A stretch of DNA of 64,000 bases from positions 4,402,001 to 4,466,000 of the forward strand of contig OY776216.1 in NCBI GenBank assembly GCA_963675435.1, given 5' to 3'. Position 1 is the first letter of the stretch. Every line of letters begins with the position of its first letter. Source of the DNA: Saccharicrinis sp963675435 (GTDB lineage Bacteria; Bacteroidota; Bacteroidia; Bacteroidales; Marinilabiliaceae). Under the pieces are notes generated by a model that saw only the letters and a list, made by a program, of their open reading frames with translations, was not told the DNA's origin and searched no databases. Below are positions 16,987 to 26,459 of this stretch, piece by piece. Position numbers and translations under genes: made by a program.

Positions 16987-18030
16987 CTAATAGTCTTTAT
17001 TATTTTTATTTTCTACCAGTTTTTTTGTACTTAACAATCCACATGCGGCATAAATATCTTCACCTCGTGATTTTCGTATGGTTGTAATGACACCTTTATT
17101 CTCTAAAACATTCTTAAATTTCTCCATTACTTCATTTGAAGAACCTTTTAATGGTGAATTTGGAATGGGATGAAATTTAATCAAATTAACTCTTGAATGA
17201 AGTCCATCAATCAGCTTAGCAACTTCTAATGCATGTTCTTTTGAATCATTAACGCCTTCAAACATAATATATTCAAATGATATCCTTCTTTGGCGACCAA
17301 AATCGTATTCTCGTAATGTTTGAATCACGTCTTCAATAGGATACACATTTTCAATAGGCATTAATTCTTTACGCTGATCATTTAATGGACTATGCATGCT
17401 TATGGCTAAATGGCACTCACTTTCCTCAATAAATCTACGCATGGCAGGAACCACTCCAATTGTTGAAACATTAATTCTGCGAGGACTCCAGGCAAATCCC
17501 CACTCCGAAGTTATAATTTCAAGACTTTTTAATACTTCATCCAAATTATCCATCGGTTCTCCCATTCCCATATAAACCAAATTAGTAAGCTTGTCATTTT
17601 CATCAATACTTACCATTTGATTTAATATTTCTCCTGCAGATAAATTCTTCTGAAAACCTTGTTTACCTGTCATACAAAACAAGCATCCCATTTTGCAACC
17701 TACCTGAGAACTAACACATAAAGTATTCCTATTTTCCGAGGGAATATATGCTGCCTCAATGTATTGATCTGAGATTGTTTTAAAAAGATATTTCTTAGTT
17801 CCGTCAATAGATTCCTGAACCTTATTATATGCAGACAAACCCAAATCATACTTTTCTTTCAATACCTCTCTGTTTTTTTTAGAGATATTCAACATCTCGT
17901 CAATGCTTGTCACTTTCTTTTTATAAAGCCAGTCAGCTAATTGCTTAGCAACAAAACCTGGGAATCCTAAATCTTTAGCTACAAGCTTTAATTCCTCTAG
18001 TGTTTTTCCAAATAGAACCTCTTTAACCAT
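16987..18030 (-). CDS. rlmN: 23S rRNA (adenine-C2)-methyltransferase RlmN
   Basis: 347 residues. The radical SAM motif C112-x3-C116-x2-C119 is in GCKMGCLFCMTGKQGF, and the second catalytic Cys (C330) in SRGEDIYAACGLL. Other family blocks are LVYMGMGEPMDNLDEVL, RRINVSTIGVVPAMRRF and HLAISMHSPLNDQRKELMP. The enzyme adds a methyl group to C2 of A2503 in 23S rRNA, and in some bacteria of A37 in tRNAs. The upstream FNR-like gene is on the same strand with a 30-bp gap, so the two may form an operon. Confidence 0.96.
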   Translation of the reverse strand: MVKEVLFGKTLEELKLVAKDLGFPGFVAKQLADWLYKKKVTSIDEMLNISKKNREVLKEKYDLGLSAYNKVQESIDGTKKYLFKTISDQYIEAAYIPSENRNTLCVSSQVGCKMGCLFCMTGKQGFQKNLSAGEILNQMVSIDENDKLTNLVYMGMGEPMDNLDEVLKSLEIITSEWGFAWSPRRINVSTIGVVPAMRRFIEESECHLAISMHSPLNDQRKELMPIENVYPIEDVIQTLREYDFGRQRRISFEYIMFEGVNDSKEHALEVAKLIDGLHSRVNLIKFHPIPNSPLKGSSNEVMEKFKNVLENKGVITTIRKSRGEDIYAACGLLSTKKLVENKNNKDY

Positions 18031-18060
18031 TCATTATATGCTTACATGACTAAAAATACT

Positions 18061-18723
18061 TTAAAAGTATATTTCAGCCATAATATTATTAAAATCTACT
18101 CCTTTACCTAAAATCAAATCCCTCACTTCCACAACCATATTAGGATTTCCGCAAAGGTAATATTTAATCTCTTTAGGCAAACCTGATTGTTCTTTTAACC
18201 ATTCCGTCATGCGACCAGAATAAACCTCTGGAGACTCCTCTGCCGTGCAGAATCGGAGATATTTCTTCCCTAACTTTTCATGAAATAATTCCTGGAATAA
18301 AAAGTGATCGAGAGTTCTACTACCATGAATTAACTTTTCTGGCAATTCTACACCTGATTTTACCATAGAAATAAACGGTGCAATACCTGTTCCTGTTCCC
18401 AACCACCACATATCCTCATCTCCGGGAATGAATTTTCCAAACGGTTTTGATATATAAACTTCATCACCAGGCTTTAATTTAACTAATTGAGGTGTTAAAA
18501 AGCCTCCATCAATAATATCAAAAAGTATGGTTAAAACATCCTCTCCTGTACCACTTGCAATACTATATAATCTCGGATCATGTTCATTATTTATTGCTAA
18601 AGCCACAACCTGCCCTGGAATAAAATCAAACTTTCGTTCCATTGATAAAGTGTAAACTTCTGAAATGACATTTGTTAAACGAACTACTTTATGTGGAAAT
18701 AACTCTACTTTCTTTCTTGGCAT
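18061..18723 (-). CDS. ferredoxin/flavodoxin-NADP reductase-like protein
   Basis: 220 residues. The FAD-binding motif RLYSIAS is at residues 51-57 and the pyridine nucleotide site GTGTGIAPF at 109-117, followed by HGSRTLDHFLFQ, YLCGNPNMVVEVRDLILG and an aromatic-rich C-terminus (FNNIMAEIYF). The length and single-chain FAD/NAD(P) layout suit the Fpr-type reductases that move electrons between NADPH and ferredoxin or flavodoxin. The physiological partner is unknown. It is immediately upstream of rlmN, a radical SAM enzyme that needs an electron donor; that link is inference. Confidence 0.85.
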   Translation of the reverse strand: MPRKKVELFPHKVVRLTNVISEVYTLSMERKFDFIPGQVVALAINNEHDPRLYSIASGTGEDVLTILFDIIDGGFLTPQLVKLKPGDEVYISKPFGKFIPGDEDMWWLGTGTGIAPFISMVKSGVELPEKLIHGSRTLDHFLFQELFHEKLGKKYLRFCTAEESPEVYSGRMTEWLKEQSGLPKEIKYYLCGNPNMVVEVRDLILGKGVDFNNIMAEIYF

Positions 18724-18848
18724 AAACTATTAATATTTTACATACACTAAATAAATTGCACCTTTAATTCTTGTGCTTAATTATTATTTTGGAATCACAA
18801 CTAACATCATTTATATGATATTACTCTTCCTAACAACCATTAAACACC

Positions 18849-20309
18849 TTACAGCCAAATAATGTTTGAGCCTTCACTTTCATTATTAAATTTATTTATG
18901 GCAGTAACTTGAAATCCCAGAGCATTCTGACCTTTCAAATCAATTTCTGAGAGGTCAATTTTCTTCTTATGCCAAATTTGAACCAGTTGTTTTTCTCCAC
19001 CTTTAAGAATGGCATAAATGGCAAAGTTCTTAATCTCCTGTTTCTTTTGTTTTTTATAGCTCCATTTTAATTGTTGTTTCTTTTGTTTTAATGCTGATAT
19101 CATTAATGGTTTAGAGCCTTTTTTATGAATAACAGATGGGACTAAAGCCGGATATTGGTATATATTAGTTTTTAATGAATCAGCAAACCCAAATTTATTT
19201 TGTTTAAGGTGTTCATGTCTAAAAAACACACTACCAAAAGTTAAACTATCTTTTCTATTAATATTTATTTGCTGAATCATTTCATCAGCACTATCCCAAT
19301 CTTTCTTTCCATTACCTAACTTATACACTGCATGTCCAATATATACATTTGTTCCATTTGAATGCCTACTCCACCAATTGGTTAAATGTTCAAAGGGTAC
19401 GGCAACATTATTTCTCGACCAATATAATTGAGGTATTACATAATCCAACCAGCCTTTTTGCATCCAATAAAATACATCAGCATATAAATCATCGTAATTA
19501 GTAACTCCTGCATTGGTTTCTGATCCTTTTATGTCATCCTTTTTATTTCGCCACACACCAAATGGGCTTACACCAAATTGAACATAGGGCTTTATCTTTT
19601 TTATGGTAGAATGAAGTTCCTTAATTGTTTTATTTACATTATCCCTTCTCCAATCCTCTATTGTTTGAAACTTATTTTTATATGGAATAAAATCGATTGA
19701 ATCTGAGAATTGTTCTCCGTTAACTGGATATGGATAAAAATAATCATCAAAATGAATTCCATCCACATCATATTTCATTACAATTTCAGATACTATATTT
19801 TTCACATGTTCTCTACAGTCTTTTATGGCTGGATTATAATACTTCTTACCCCCATAGTTTACCACCCATTTTTCATTTTTCAAGGCAGGGTGATCTTTTG
19901 CTAATGGTTCCTTTTCACTATTGGCAATTCTGTATGGATTAATCCATGCATGTAACTCTATATTTCTTTTATGTGCTTCCTTTATCCAAAATTTTAAAGG
20001 ATTATATCTAGGCTTATCGCCTTGCTCTCCAGTTAAAAATTTACTCCAAGGTTCATATTTTGATGGATATAATACATCAGCAGAAGGTCGAACCTGCAGA
20101 AAAACGCAATTAAAATGATGCTGTTCATAAAAGTCGAGAATTGAAATCACCTCATTTTTTTGTTCCTTTACTGATAAATTGTTAGCGGAAGGCCAATCTA
20201 AATTAGAGATTGTAGCAACCCAAACTCCCCTCATCTCAACAGATGGAAGCTGAGCCTTACTATTAAAAACCAACAAAAACCAACAAAAAAATAAACTTAT
20301 ATATCTCAT
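18849..20309 (-). CDS. GH10-like (DUF187) secreted glycoside hydrolase family protein
   Basis: 486 residues from the ATG at 20309, which gives a signal peptide MRYISLFFCWFLLVFNSKAQ; the longer frame would start 25 codons earlier with no signal character. The start of the mature protein, EMRGVWVATISNLDWPS, and the block HFNCVFLQVRPSADVLYPSK are signatures of the GHL10/DUF187 family; VDGIHFDDYFYP and WLDYVIPQLYWSRNN continue the barrel. A beta-sandwich-like C-terminus follows. Family members are thought to act on glycans, possibly peptidoglycan-linked; the substrate is not established. It is divergent from the EEP-family gene. Confidence 0.85.
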   Translation of the reverse strand: MRYISLFFCWFLLVFNSKAQLPSVEMRGVWVATISNLDWPSANNLSVKEQKNEVISILDFYEQHHFNCVFLQVRPSADVLYPSKYEPWSKFLTGEQGDKPRYNPLKFWIKEAHKRNIELHAWINPYRIANSEKEPLAKDHPALKNEKWVVNYGGKKYYNPAIKDCREHVKNIVSEIVMKYDVDGIHFDDYFYPYPVNGEQFSDSIDFIPYKNKFQTIEDWRRDNVNKTIKELHSTIKKIKPYVQFGVSPFGVWRNKKDDIKGSETNAGVTNYDDLYADVFYWMQKGWLDYVIPQLYWSRNNVAVPFEHLTNWWSRHSNGTNVYIGHAVYKLGNGKKDWDSADEMIQQININRKDSLTFGSVFFRHEHLKQNKFGFADSLKTNIYQYPALVPSVIHKKGSKPLMISALKQKKQQLKWSYKKQKKQEIKNFAIYAILKGGEKQLVQIWHKKKIDLSEIDLKGQNALGFQVTAINKFNNESEGSNIIWL

Positions 20310-20486
20310 TATTAAAAATGTATTGTGATTTATTTTATAATAAAACAAAAACTGTGTAACATTATTATATATTTTTACGAACAAAGATAATTAAAGGCAT
20401 TATATTAAATAGAACTCTTTGATTAAAACAGAGTTTACACAGAAAACTTATTATGCCTTTTAATACTTTGAAATAATTTAATACTA

Positions 20487-22064
20487 ATGAAGTTTATTAT
20501 ACCCGTAATATTATTACTAATTCTTTCATCGTGTGAATTATTTCGCCCCTCTCCTCAGGTTGCATCAGTTCCAATGATTTATTTTGACTTTAAAGGAGAC
20601 TGTAAATCAAAAGGTATTGAAGATTTTAAAACTTTTGGAAATCAAAATCTTTCTTATATTTCAGGAATTAAAGATTCATGTTTGAACTTATCCATATCAT
20701 CCCCTTACAGAAAGCCTGTAATTATTAAAACCAAAGGTGATGTAATGCTTGATCAACAAGCCTACCTATCAGTTATTGTTTGGGTAAAAATGGCAAAAAA
20801 TGATCTTGAATCATATGGCATTATTGGTAACAAAAGTATAGATATTGAAAATGAAAAAGGTTGGATCATCTCTTCAACCAAAGAAGGATCATGGAAATTA
20901 GAAATTAGCGATGGTGTGCAATCATGGCATTATAAAGCAACTCCATCCCGACAAAGAATTAACGACAATCGTTGGCATCAAATTGGTTTTTCAATTGACA
21001 AAACTACCAATATGGCAAGAACCTATTTTGATGGAAAAATGATGGGAATAATTAATCTGGATAATTTAAGCAACTTTGAAGCTGATTATCACCTGCACAT
21101 TGGTTGTAATCCTGGTTCTACAGATTATTCAATGGATACCTTTAATGGTATGATTGATGAAACTGGCATTTGGGTAAAAAAACTCAAAGAAGAAGACTTT
21201 AGAGATAGTTATTTGTACTTTAAAAAGGAAAAGTTATCTCAACAAGAATATGCTGATGATGAATTTAAGGTACTCACCTGGAATATATGGAATGGAGGAA
21301 GACAACAAGGGAAAACAGCAGGAGTTCGGCAAATTGTAAATGTAATTAAAAACTCCGGTGCTGATATTATTTCACTTCAGGAAGATTTGGGTTCAGGAGA
21401 ATTCATTTCGGATGAGTTAAACTATCACTTTTATCGGTGTAGTAATAACTTAAGCTTAATAAGTCGTTTCCCGATAAAACAAACACACCACATTTATAAA
21501 CCTTTAAATGCAGGAAATGCAGAAATAATGATTACACCAGATGAATCCGTAATGTTTTGTCCCATTTGGCTTTCTCACAACCCAAACATCAAAGGTTTAT
21601 TGGTAAATACTAATGCAAATACAGATACAATTTTAGATATAGAAAAAAATTCAAGAGGAAACGAAATCAAGTTTATTCTGAGTGAACTAAAAAAATTTAA
21701 CTCCCTGCAAAACAATAAAGCAATCATATTAGCCGGTGACTATAATAGTGGTTCACATATTGACTGGACAGAAAATAATATCAATAACAAATACAATAAA
21801 GCAATTCCATTTCCCACTTCTTTATTAATGGAACAAAATCATTTTATTGATGCTTATCGAAAAATCTTCCCTGATATTTTCACCAATCTTGGTAACACCT
21901 ACTCACCTTTATTTAGAGAAGGATATAATGATAGAATTGACTATGTGTACTACAAAGGAAATTCTATTGAAGCAATCGATGCCAGTATTATTGATAGTAC
22001 AACATCATTTTTCCCCTCCGACCATGCAGCTTTGCTTGTAACTTTTAAAAGAAACAAAAATTAA
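20487..22064 (+). CDS. lipoprotein with LamG and endonuclease/exonuclease/phosphatase domains
   Basis: 525 residues. The lipoprotein signal MKFIIPVILLLILSSCELF places the Cys at residue 16. A concanavalin/LamG domain (about 30-230; WVKMAKNDLESYGIIGNKSI, RWHQIGFSIDKTTNMARTYF) precedes an EEP domain (about 260-522) with the fold's key sites: KVLTWNIWNGGR, Glu in ISLQEDLGSGEF, AGDYNSGSHIDW and the terminal SDHAALLVTF. EEP enzymes cleave phosphodiesters in nucleic acids, phospholipids or inositol phosphates. Surface anchoring plus a binding module suggests nutrient or phosphate scavenging, which is inference. Confidence 0.88.
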   Translation: MKFIIPVILLLILSSCELFRPSPQVASVPMIYFDFKGDCKSKGIEDFKTFGNQNLSYISGIKDSCLNLSISSPYRKPVIIKTKGDVMLDQQAYLSVIVWVKMAKNDLESYGIIGNKSIDIENEKGWIISSTKEGSWKLEISDGVQSWHYKATPSRQRINDNRWHQIGFSIDKTTNMARTYFDGKMMGIINLDNLSNFEADYHLHIGCNPGSTDYSMDTFNGMIDETGIWVKKLKEEDFRDSYLYFKKEKLSQQEYADDEFKVLTWNIWNGGRQQGKTAGVRQIVNVIKNSGADIISLQEDLGSGEFISDELNYHFYRCSNNLSLISRFPIKQTHHIYKPLNAGNAEIMITPDESVMFCPIWLSHNPNIKGLLVNTNANTDTILDIEKNSRGNEIKFILSELKKFNSLQNNKAIILAGDYNSGSHIDWTENNINNKYNKAIPFPTSLLMEQNHFIDAYRKIFPDIFTNLGNTYSPLFREGYNDRIDYVYYKGNSIEAIDASIIDSTTSFFPSDHAALLVTFKRNKN

Positions 22065-22145
22065 TTGTAATTTAGATAGGGGTAAAACTCCATACCAATT
22101 GTCTTTATTACACAGCAACCAGGTTGCGCATTAAAAAAGTTTTGC

Positions 22146-22715
22146 ATGCCAATTAGACAACATAAGATAGGCACGGAAACGTCTGTTTTTGAAAAGATAA
22201 AAAACGGTGACGAAAAAGCCTTTGAAAAAGTATTCAGAGACAACTATGTACATTTGGTTGCTTTTGCAAATACCTTTTTGCATGATATTAATAGTGCTGA
22301 GAATATTGTTCAGAACATATTTGTTAAGCTTTGGGAAAACAGAAAGCATTACAAAATTAGTTCGATTAAAGGATACTTGATGGTATCTGTTAGAAACAGT
22401 TGTAATAACGAGATTAAAAGAATTCATCACGAAAGAATTTATCAACACTCAATAGAAAAAGATGAGTTGATTGAAAGTATTAATTATTCAGACAGCAGAG
22501 TTATGGATAAAATTTCATCAATAATAAACGAACTGCCGGAGCAACGAAGAAAAATTTTTAAGCTTAACAGGTTAGAAGGATTAAAGTATAGAGAAATAGC
22601 AGCTAAGCTTAATATTTCACCAAAAACAGTTGAAATACAAATGGGAAAAGCATTAAAGTTTTTAAGAGAAAACTTATTAGAACTAAAAAAGCAAGTGTAC
22701 CATATGTTATGGTAA
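22146..22715 (+). CDS. ECF RNA polymerase sigma factor (Bacteroidetes type)
   Basis: 189 residues. Region 2 spans about 20-85 (FEKVFRDNYVHLVAFANTFL, AENIVQNIFVKLWENRKHYK) and region 4 about 120-180 (LPEQRRKIFKLNRLEGLKYR, EIAAKLNISPKTVEIQMGKA). The FecR-type anti-sigma gene is 97 bp downstream, as usual for this family. ECF sigma factors direct RNA polymerase to a small regulon when released by the anti-sigma factor. A dyad GCAACC-A-GGTTGC (22115-22127) lies 19 bp before the ATG and may be an operator. Confidence 0.93.
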   Translation: MPIRQHKIGTETSVFEKIKNGDEKAFEKVFRDNYVHLVAFANTFLHDINSAENIVQNIFVKLWENRKHYKISSIKGYLMVSVRNSCNNEIKRIHHERIYQHSIEKDELIESINYSDSRVMDKISSIINELPEQRRKIFKLNRLEGLKYREIAAKLNISPKTVEIQMGKALKFLRENLLELKKQVYHMLW

Positions 22716-22812
22716 AGATAAAATGAATTGAATCTTGAAAATCGTTAGACCAAGAGTTATATAAAGTTGTCACATTAGTGTTTCTTGTGGCAATTAAAAG
22801 AAAAATAAACAC

Positions 22813-23772
22813 ATGAAAACAAATAAAGAACATATAAACTGGAATCTGGCTGGGAAAATAATCTCTGGAGAAGCTTCCATCTCCGAACAAGATGAATTTA
22901 CTAATTGGCTAAAAAAAGACAACCATAACGTATTGTGGAGCCAAATTCAAAATGAAATTGAACAAGCTGAATTTGCTTTAACAAAAGAAAAAATAGATAT
23001 TGATAAGGCTTGGCAAAATGTTCAAATTAAAACCACAAGAAAAAAACGAAGCCTTAACAAATATTATGTATACAGTGCTTTAGCTGCTTCAATCTTAATC
23101 ATTATTGGTATCTTTTTATTAAATCCTTTTATTAACAATTATAACAGTTTAGCTTCTGTTGAAACACATACATCAATTGAACAAGTTAAATTAACAGATG
23201 GTACCTTTGTTGATATCAACAGGAATTCAGTATTTAATTATCCGACATTATTTAAAACAAAAGAAAGAACTGTAAATTTAAAAGGTGAAGCTTTTTTTAA
23301 TGTAGCTAAAGACAAAGAACATCCATTTGTTATCAAAACAAATAACGTTAAAATTAAAGTTTTAGGTACTTCATTTAATGTAAAAGACTATCCTGAAATT
23401 GACATTAGTGAAGTAACCGTAAAAACAGGCATTGTTGAAGTTTCTGCATTAAATGATACTGCATACAAGGTATTACTTCATGTGGGTGAAAAGGCCATTT
23501 ACGATTCAAAGAGCAACAAGTTAATTAAAATAGAAAATAACAACAGAAACTTTATAGCTTGGAAAACACAAGAAATTACCTTTAAAAAAGATAAACTCAT
23601 CGATGCTATTGAACTACTGGAAGATGTTTATAATGTTAATATTAAAAATAATACACCTATTGACTCTGCAGCAGAAATAACTGCAACATTTGAAAAAAAC
23701 ACCATTGATTTTATATTAAACACAATTAATAAATCACACAATCTAAGCTTAAACTGCACTAACAGGGAATAA
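22813..23772 (+). CDS. FecR-family anti-sigma factor
   Basis: 319 residues. A cytoplasmic N-terminal anti-sigma segment (about 1-80; NWLKKDNHNVLWSQIQNEIE) is followed by one membrane span near residues 85-105 (YSALAASILIIIGIFLL), a periplasmic FecR domain (about 115-225; VKLTDGTFVDINRNSVFNYP, VIKTNNVKIKVLGTSFNVKD) and a C-terminal DUF4974 domain (about 250-316; ITFKKDKLIDAIELLEDVYN). It holds the ECF sigma factor upstream inactive until a signal reaches its periplasmic domain, normally from the N-terminal STN domain of an outer-membrane transducer. Confidence 0.93.
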   Translation: MKTNKEHINWNLAGKIISGEASISEQDEFTNWLKKDNHNVLWSQIQNEIEQAEFALTKEKIDIDKAWQNVQIKTTRKKRSLNKYYVYSALAASILIIIGIFLLNPFINNYNSLASVETHTSIEQVKLTDGTFVDINRNSVFNYPTLFKTKERTVNLKGEAFFNVAKDKEHPFVIKTNNVKIKVLGTSFNVKDYPEIDISEVTVKTGIVEVSALNDTAYKVLLHVGEKAIYDSKSNKLIKIENNNRNFIAWKTQEITFKKDKLIDAIELLEDVYNVNIKNNTPIDSAAEITATFEKNTIDFILNTINKSHNLSLNCTNRE

Positions 23773-23823
23773 TTCTATTTCATTTATTGAATTATTCCTT
23801 TATTTTAGTGTAAAGAATTATAG

Positions 23824-25359
23824 ATGAAAATCCACCACATAAAAACTTTATTTATTCTATTTATACTGCATACCACCTCGTTGTATGCCCAAAACACTAC
23901 ACAAAACCCTCTCGATTCAGTTCTGATTTCTACTCAATATAATGCCATTACTATAGAACAATTTCTGGACTCACTACATAAAAAGTACAATATACACTTT
24001 GCATACGATCCATTAATCATACCATACGATTCATTGATTAATATTAATTATTCCCAGAAAACGATTTCCTATATTTTAAGAGATATCTTTAAAAGTCATA
24101 ATCTTCAAATTGAAACATCCGACAAACAAATCATCATTTCTCAAGGATATAGAAACACTAAAATTTGTAACTACCTAACTATAGAAGGTAATATTACATC
24201 AAACGAAAACTACAAACCACTCCCTCTTGTAAACATTGCAATCATTGGTAAAACAATTGGTACTACTAGTAATTTTGATGGATATTATAAGTTTCTGATT
24301 TCTAAAAAACATGTTGGGGATACAATACATTTTACTTCTATTGGATATGAATCTCAAAATATAATTATACCAAAATCTGATAGCCTGATTAACATCACTT
24401 TAAACGCTACCTCAATTAAATTAAAGGAGATAGAAGTCAAATATTTAAAGGCTCAACAAATTATAGATAATGTAATAAAAAACATTGATAAAAATTATCC
24501 TGATCATCCCATGCTATTGACAGCCTTTTTTAGAGAAACTATAAAACAGGATGGAAAATACATTGAAATATCTGAAGCTGTGTTAGATATTTATAAAAGT
24601 TCATATTTATCAAGCAATGATATTGAAAAAGCTCGTTTCGTAAAGGGTAGAAAACATGTTGATGATCATCAAATTGCTCTGGCAAGATTAAAACTTGCTG
24701 GCGGGCCAAGTTTGTTTGCATCTTTAGACATTGTTAAGCATCCCGATTTCCTGGGACTCAATAATGATATGAAATATGCTTACAATTATGCTGGCAAAAC
24801 AATTGAAAGAGATCGATTCGTATATATTATTGAGTTTAAACCACTTTATGAAAATGAGAATATCTATTACCAAGGCAAATTACATATTGACTCCGAAAGC
24901 TTTGCGATAATAAGCGCTGATTTTAAAATGACTAAACAAACACTAAAGGAAGGAGCTAAATATTTAATCAAAAAGAATGCAAAAAAAATAAAATCTACCC
25001 CAATCTATACGCAATATCATATTGAGTATCGGCCAATGAGTGATAAATGGATATTAAATAACATTCGCGGAGAACTTAAATTTAAAATTATTGACAAAAG
25101 AAATAAGAAGACAAAATCGTTATATAATGCCACATCAGAACTTCTTGTAACTAATGCAGTAAATGGAAAGGGACAAAAAATTAAATATTCAGATACATTT
25201 AGGTCTAATTATGTTTTAGCGGATTGGATAACCAACTACGATGAAGAATTCTGGAAAGACTATAATGTCATTAATCCCGAAAAAAAACTTTCAAATATAT
25301 TCAAATCCTCAGCAGTAGAAATAAACGTAATACCACTACGCGAGAAAACCAAGCATTAG
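23824..25359 (+). CDS. STN + CarboxypepD-reg protein, candidate transducer without barrel
   Basis: 511 residues. After the signal peptide (ends LYAQN) comes an STN domain (about 40-103; ITIEQFLDSLHKKYNIHFAY, ISYILRDIFKSHNLQIETSD), then a carboxypeptidase-like regulatory domain (about 118-195; LPLVNIAIIGKTIGTTSNFD, GYESQNIII). In a SusC-type receptor a TonB plug and barrel would follow; here a 300-residue domain appears instead (MLLTAFFRETIKQDGKYIEI, YYQGKLHIDSESFAIISADF, WILNNIRGELKFKI). The same domain makes up the second half of the protein at 58518-59834. The gene is directly behind sigma and FecR genes, so it is probably the signal-input partner, though the ligand is unknown. Confidence 0.8.
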   Translation: MKIHHIKTLFILFILHTTSLYAQNTTQNPLDSVLISTQYNAITIEQFLDSLHKKYNIHFAYDPLIIPYDSLININYSQKTISYILRDIFKSHNLQIETSDKQIIISQGYRNTKICNYLTIEGNITSNENYKPLPLVNIAIIGKTIGTTSNFDGYYKFLISKKHVGDTIHFTSIGYESQNIIIPKSDSLINITLNATSIKLKEIEVKYLKAQQIIDNVIKNIDKNYPDHPMLLTAFFRETIKQDGKYIEISEAVLDIYKSSYLSSNDIEKARFVKGRKHVDDHQIALARLKLAGGPSLFASLDIVKHPDFLGLNNDMKYAYNYAGKTIERDRFVYIIEFKPLYENENIYYQGKLHIDSESFAIISADFKMTKQTLKEGAKYLIKKNAKKIKSTPIYTQYHIEYRPMSDKWILNNIRGELKFKIIDKRNKKTKSLYNATSELLVTNAVNGKGQKIKYSDTFRSNYVLADWITNYDEEFWKDYNVINPEKKLSNIFKSSAVEINVIPLREKTKH

Positions 25360-25400
25360 CCTGGTTTTCCCGGTTATTTATAATCTGACATTAAGATGTA

Positions 25401-25640
25401 TTAGGCGCAATGCTTTTGTAAAAATTCTATAGTTGAACTTACTGATTGTAACATAGGCAACTCCGAATTTTCAATTTCTACTTCAAATTTTGTTTCTAAA
25501 AGAAACAAAAAGCAAGTAAGATCTAATTCATCAACTAAAAGCTCCTCTCTTAAAGTGGCATCCTCACTAATCTTCTCCCTTGGCACACCTGTTTTTCTTA
25601 AAACTTTATATAAGTTTCTTCTAATTGTTTCTTGCTTCAT
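25401..25640 (-). CDS. acyl-carrier-protein-like protein lacking the attachment serine
   Basis: 79 residues with the four-helix length and pattern of acyl carrier proteins: TLREELLVDELDLTCFLFLL, ETKFEVEIENSELPMLQSV, STIEFLQKH. Aligned to a normal ACP ([21 protein letters not shown]), the phosphopantetheine-bearing Ser of DSL is Glu (D37-E38-L39). The helix-2 start has DLTCFLF. Without the serine it cannot carry a 4'-phosphopantetheine arm in the usual way. It stands alone, convergent with the STN protein. It might be a regulatory or structural ACP relative; I cannot assign a partner. Confidence 0.72.
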   Translation of the reverse strand: MKQETIRRNLYKVLRKTGVPREKISEDATLREELLVDELDLTCFLFLLETKFEVEIENSELPMLQSVSSTIEFLQKHCA

Positions 25641-25816
25641 AACGATATAAATTTCAGCTACAAATTGTGCTTATTTTATAGTAAAGACAATTTACTTATT
25701 GATCACACGTATAAAATTTGAATATTTTTTAAAAAAGTTTTTTCTGCTATCAAAAATGATAATCATTTCTTAAAAAGAAATTAAAACTATCTCGGGTTAT
25801 TAATAAATAACACTAT

Positions 25817-25824
25817 TATATTTG
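25817..25824 (+). promoter_or_regulatory. putative -7 box of the DUF4494 gene
   Basis: TATATTTG, an exact TAnnTTTG match, 29 bp before the ATG at 25854. No good -33 TTG is seen. Confidence 0.45.
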
Positions 25825-25853
25825 CAGCTTCTGAAATAATAAAATAAGAAATT

Positions 25854-26408
25854 ATGAATACATGGTTTGAGTGTAAAGTAAAATACGAAACAATAGATGA
25901 ACAAACTGGTAAAGAGAAAAAAGTAAACTTACCATATTTAATAGATGCTGTATCTTATACTGAAGCTGAAAGTAGAATACATGCTGAAATGGAACAATAT
26001 GTTAGAGGTGAATTTTCTGTTCCATCTATTAAGAAAGCTAATTATACCGATATATTTTTCTTCGATGATGGAGATAAATGGTACAAATGTAAAGTTGTAT
26101 ACGTTTCCATCGATGAAAATGCCGGCAAAGAGAAAAAGGTATCAAATTTAATGTTAGTTCTGGCTTCTGATTTAAAAGAAGCTTATGATAGAATTAATGA
26201 ATCAATGAGCGGAATGACTGTTGACTATGATATTACTTCTATAATAGAAAGTAATATCGCTGATATTTTCCCTTATTTTAAAGATGAAGTTAATGAACCA
26301 ATTCCGGATCATTTAACACCCATAAGCGAATATGAAGCTAAACAAGAAAACAATAATTCTGATTTTGAACAAAATGATGAAGTAAATAACACTTCTGAAG
26401 ATATATAA
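25854..26408 (+). CDS. DUF4494-family protein
   Basis: 184 residues. Two homologous halves are visible: NTWFECKVKYETIDEQTGKE (residue 2 on) and DKWYKCKVVYVSIDENAGKE (near 75), each followed by KKV and a segment with a Tyr/Ala-Glu-Ala turn (TEAESRIH; KEAYDRIN). The acidic, Asn-rich C-terminus (KQENNNSDFEQNDEVNNTSE) looks disordered. I recognise this as the DUF4494 family, which is known from Bacteroidota; its function is unknown. It is cytoplasmic by absence of a signal. A single-gene transcript is likely (own -7 box, own terminator). Confidence 0.85.
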   Translation: MNTWFECKVKYETIDEQTGKEKKVNLPYLIDAVSYTEAESRIHAEMEQYVRGEFSVPSIKKANYTDIFFFDDGDKWYKCKVVYVSIDENAGKEKKVSNLMLVLASDLKEAYDRINESMSGMTVDYDITSIIESNIADIFPYFKDEVNEPIPDHLTPISEYEAKQENNNSDFEQNDEVNNTSEDI

Positions 26409-26421
26409 TAGTATATATGAT

Positions 26422-26459
26422 GAGAAATTGCCTATAAAAAAGGTAATTTCTCATTTTTT
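26422..26459 (+). terminator. intrinsic terminator after the DUF4494 gene
   Basis: Stem GAGAAATTGCCT (26422-26433) with AGGTAATTTCTC (26441-26452), 12 bp with one G-U pair, followed by a run of T. Confidence 0.85.

Noticed and set aside
22131..22448. Minus-strand frame opposite the sigma factor gene
   Set aside because: Antisense to a conserved ECF sigma factor; composition follows from the other strand.
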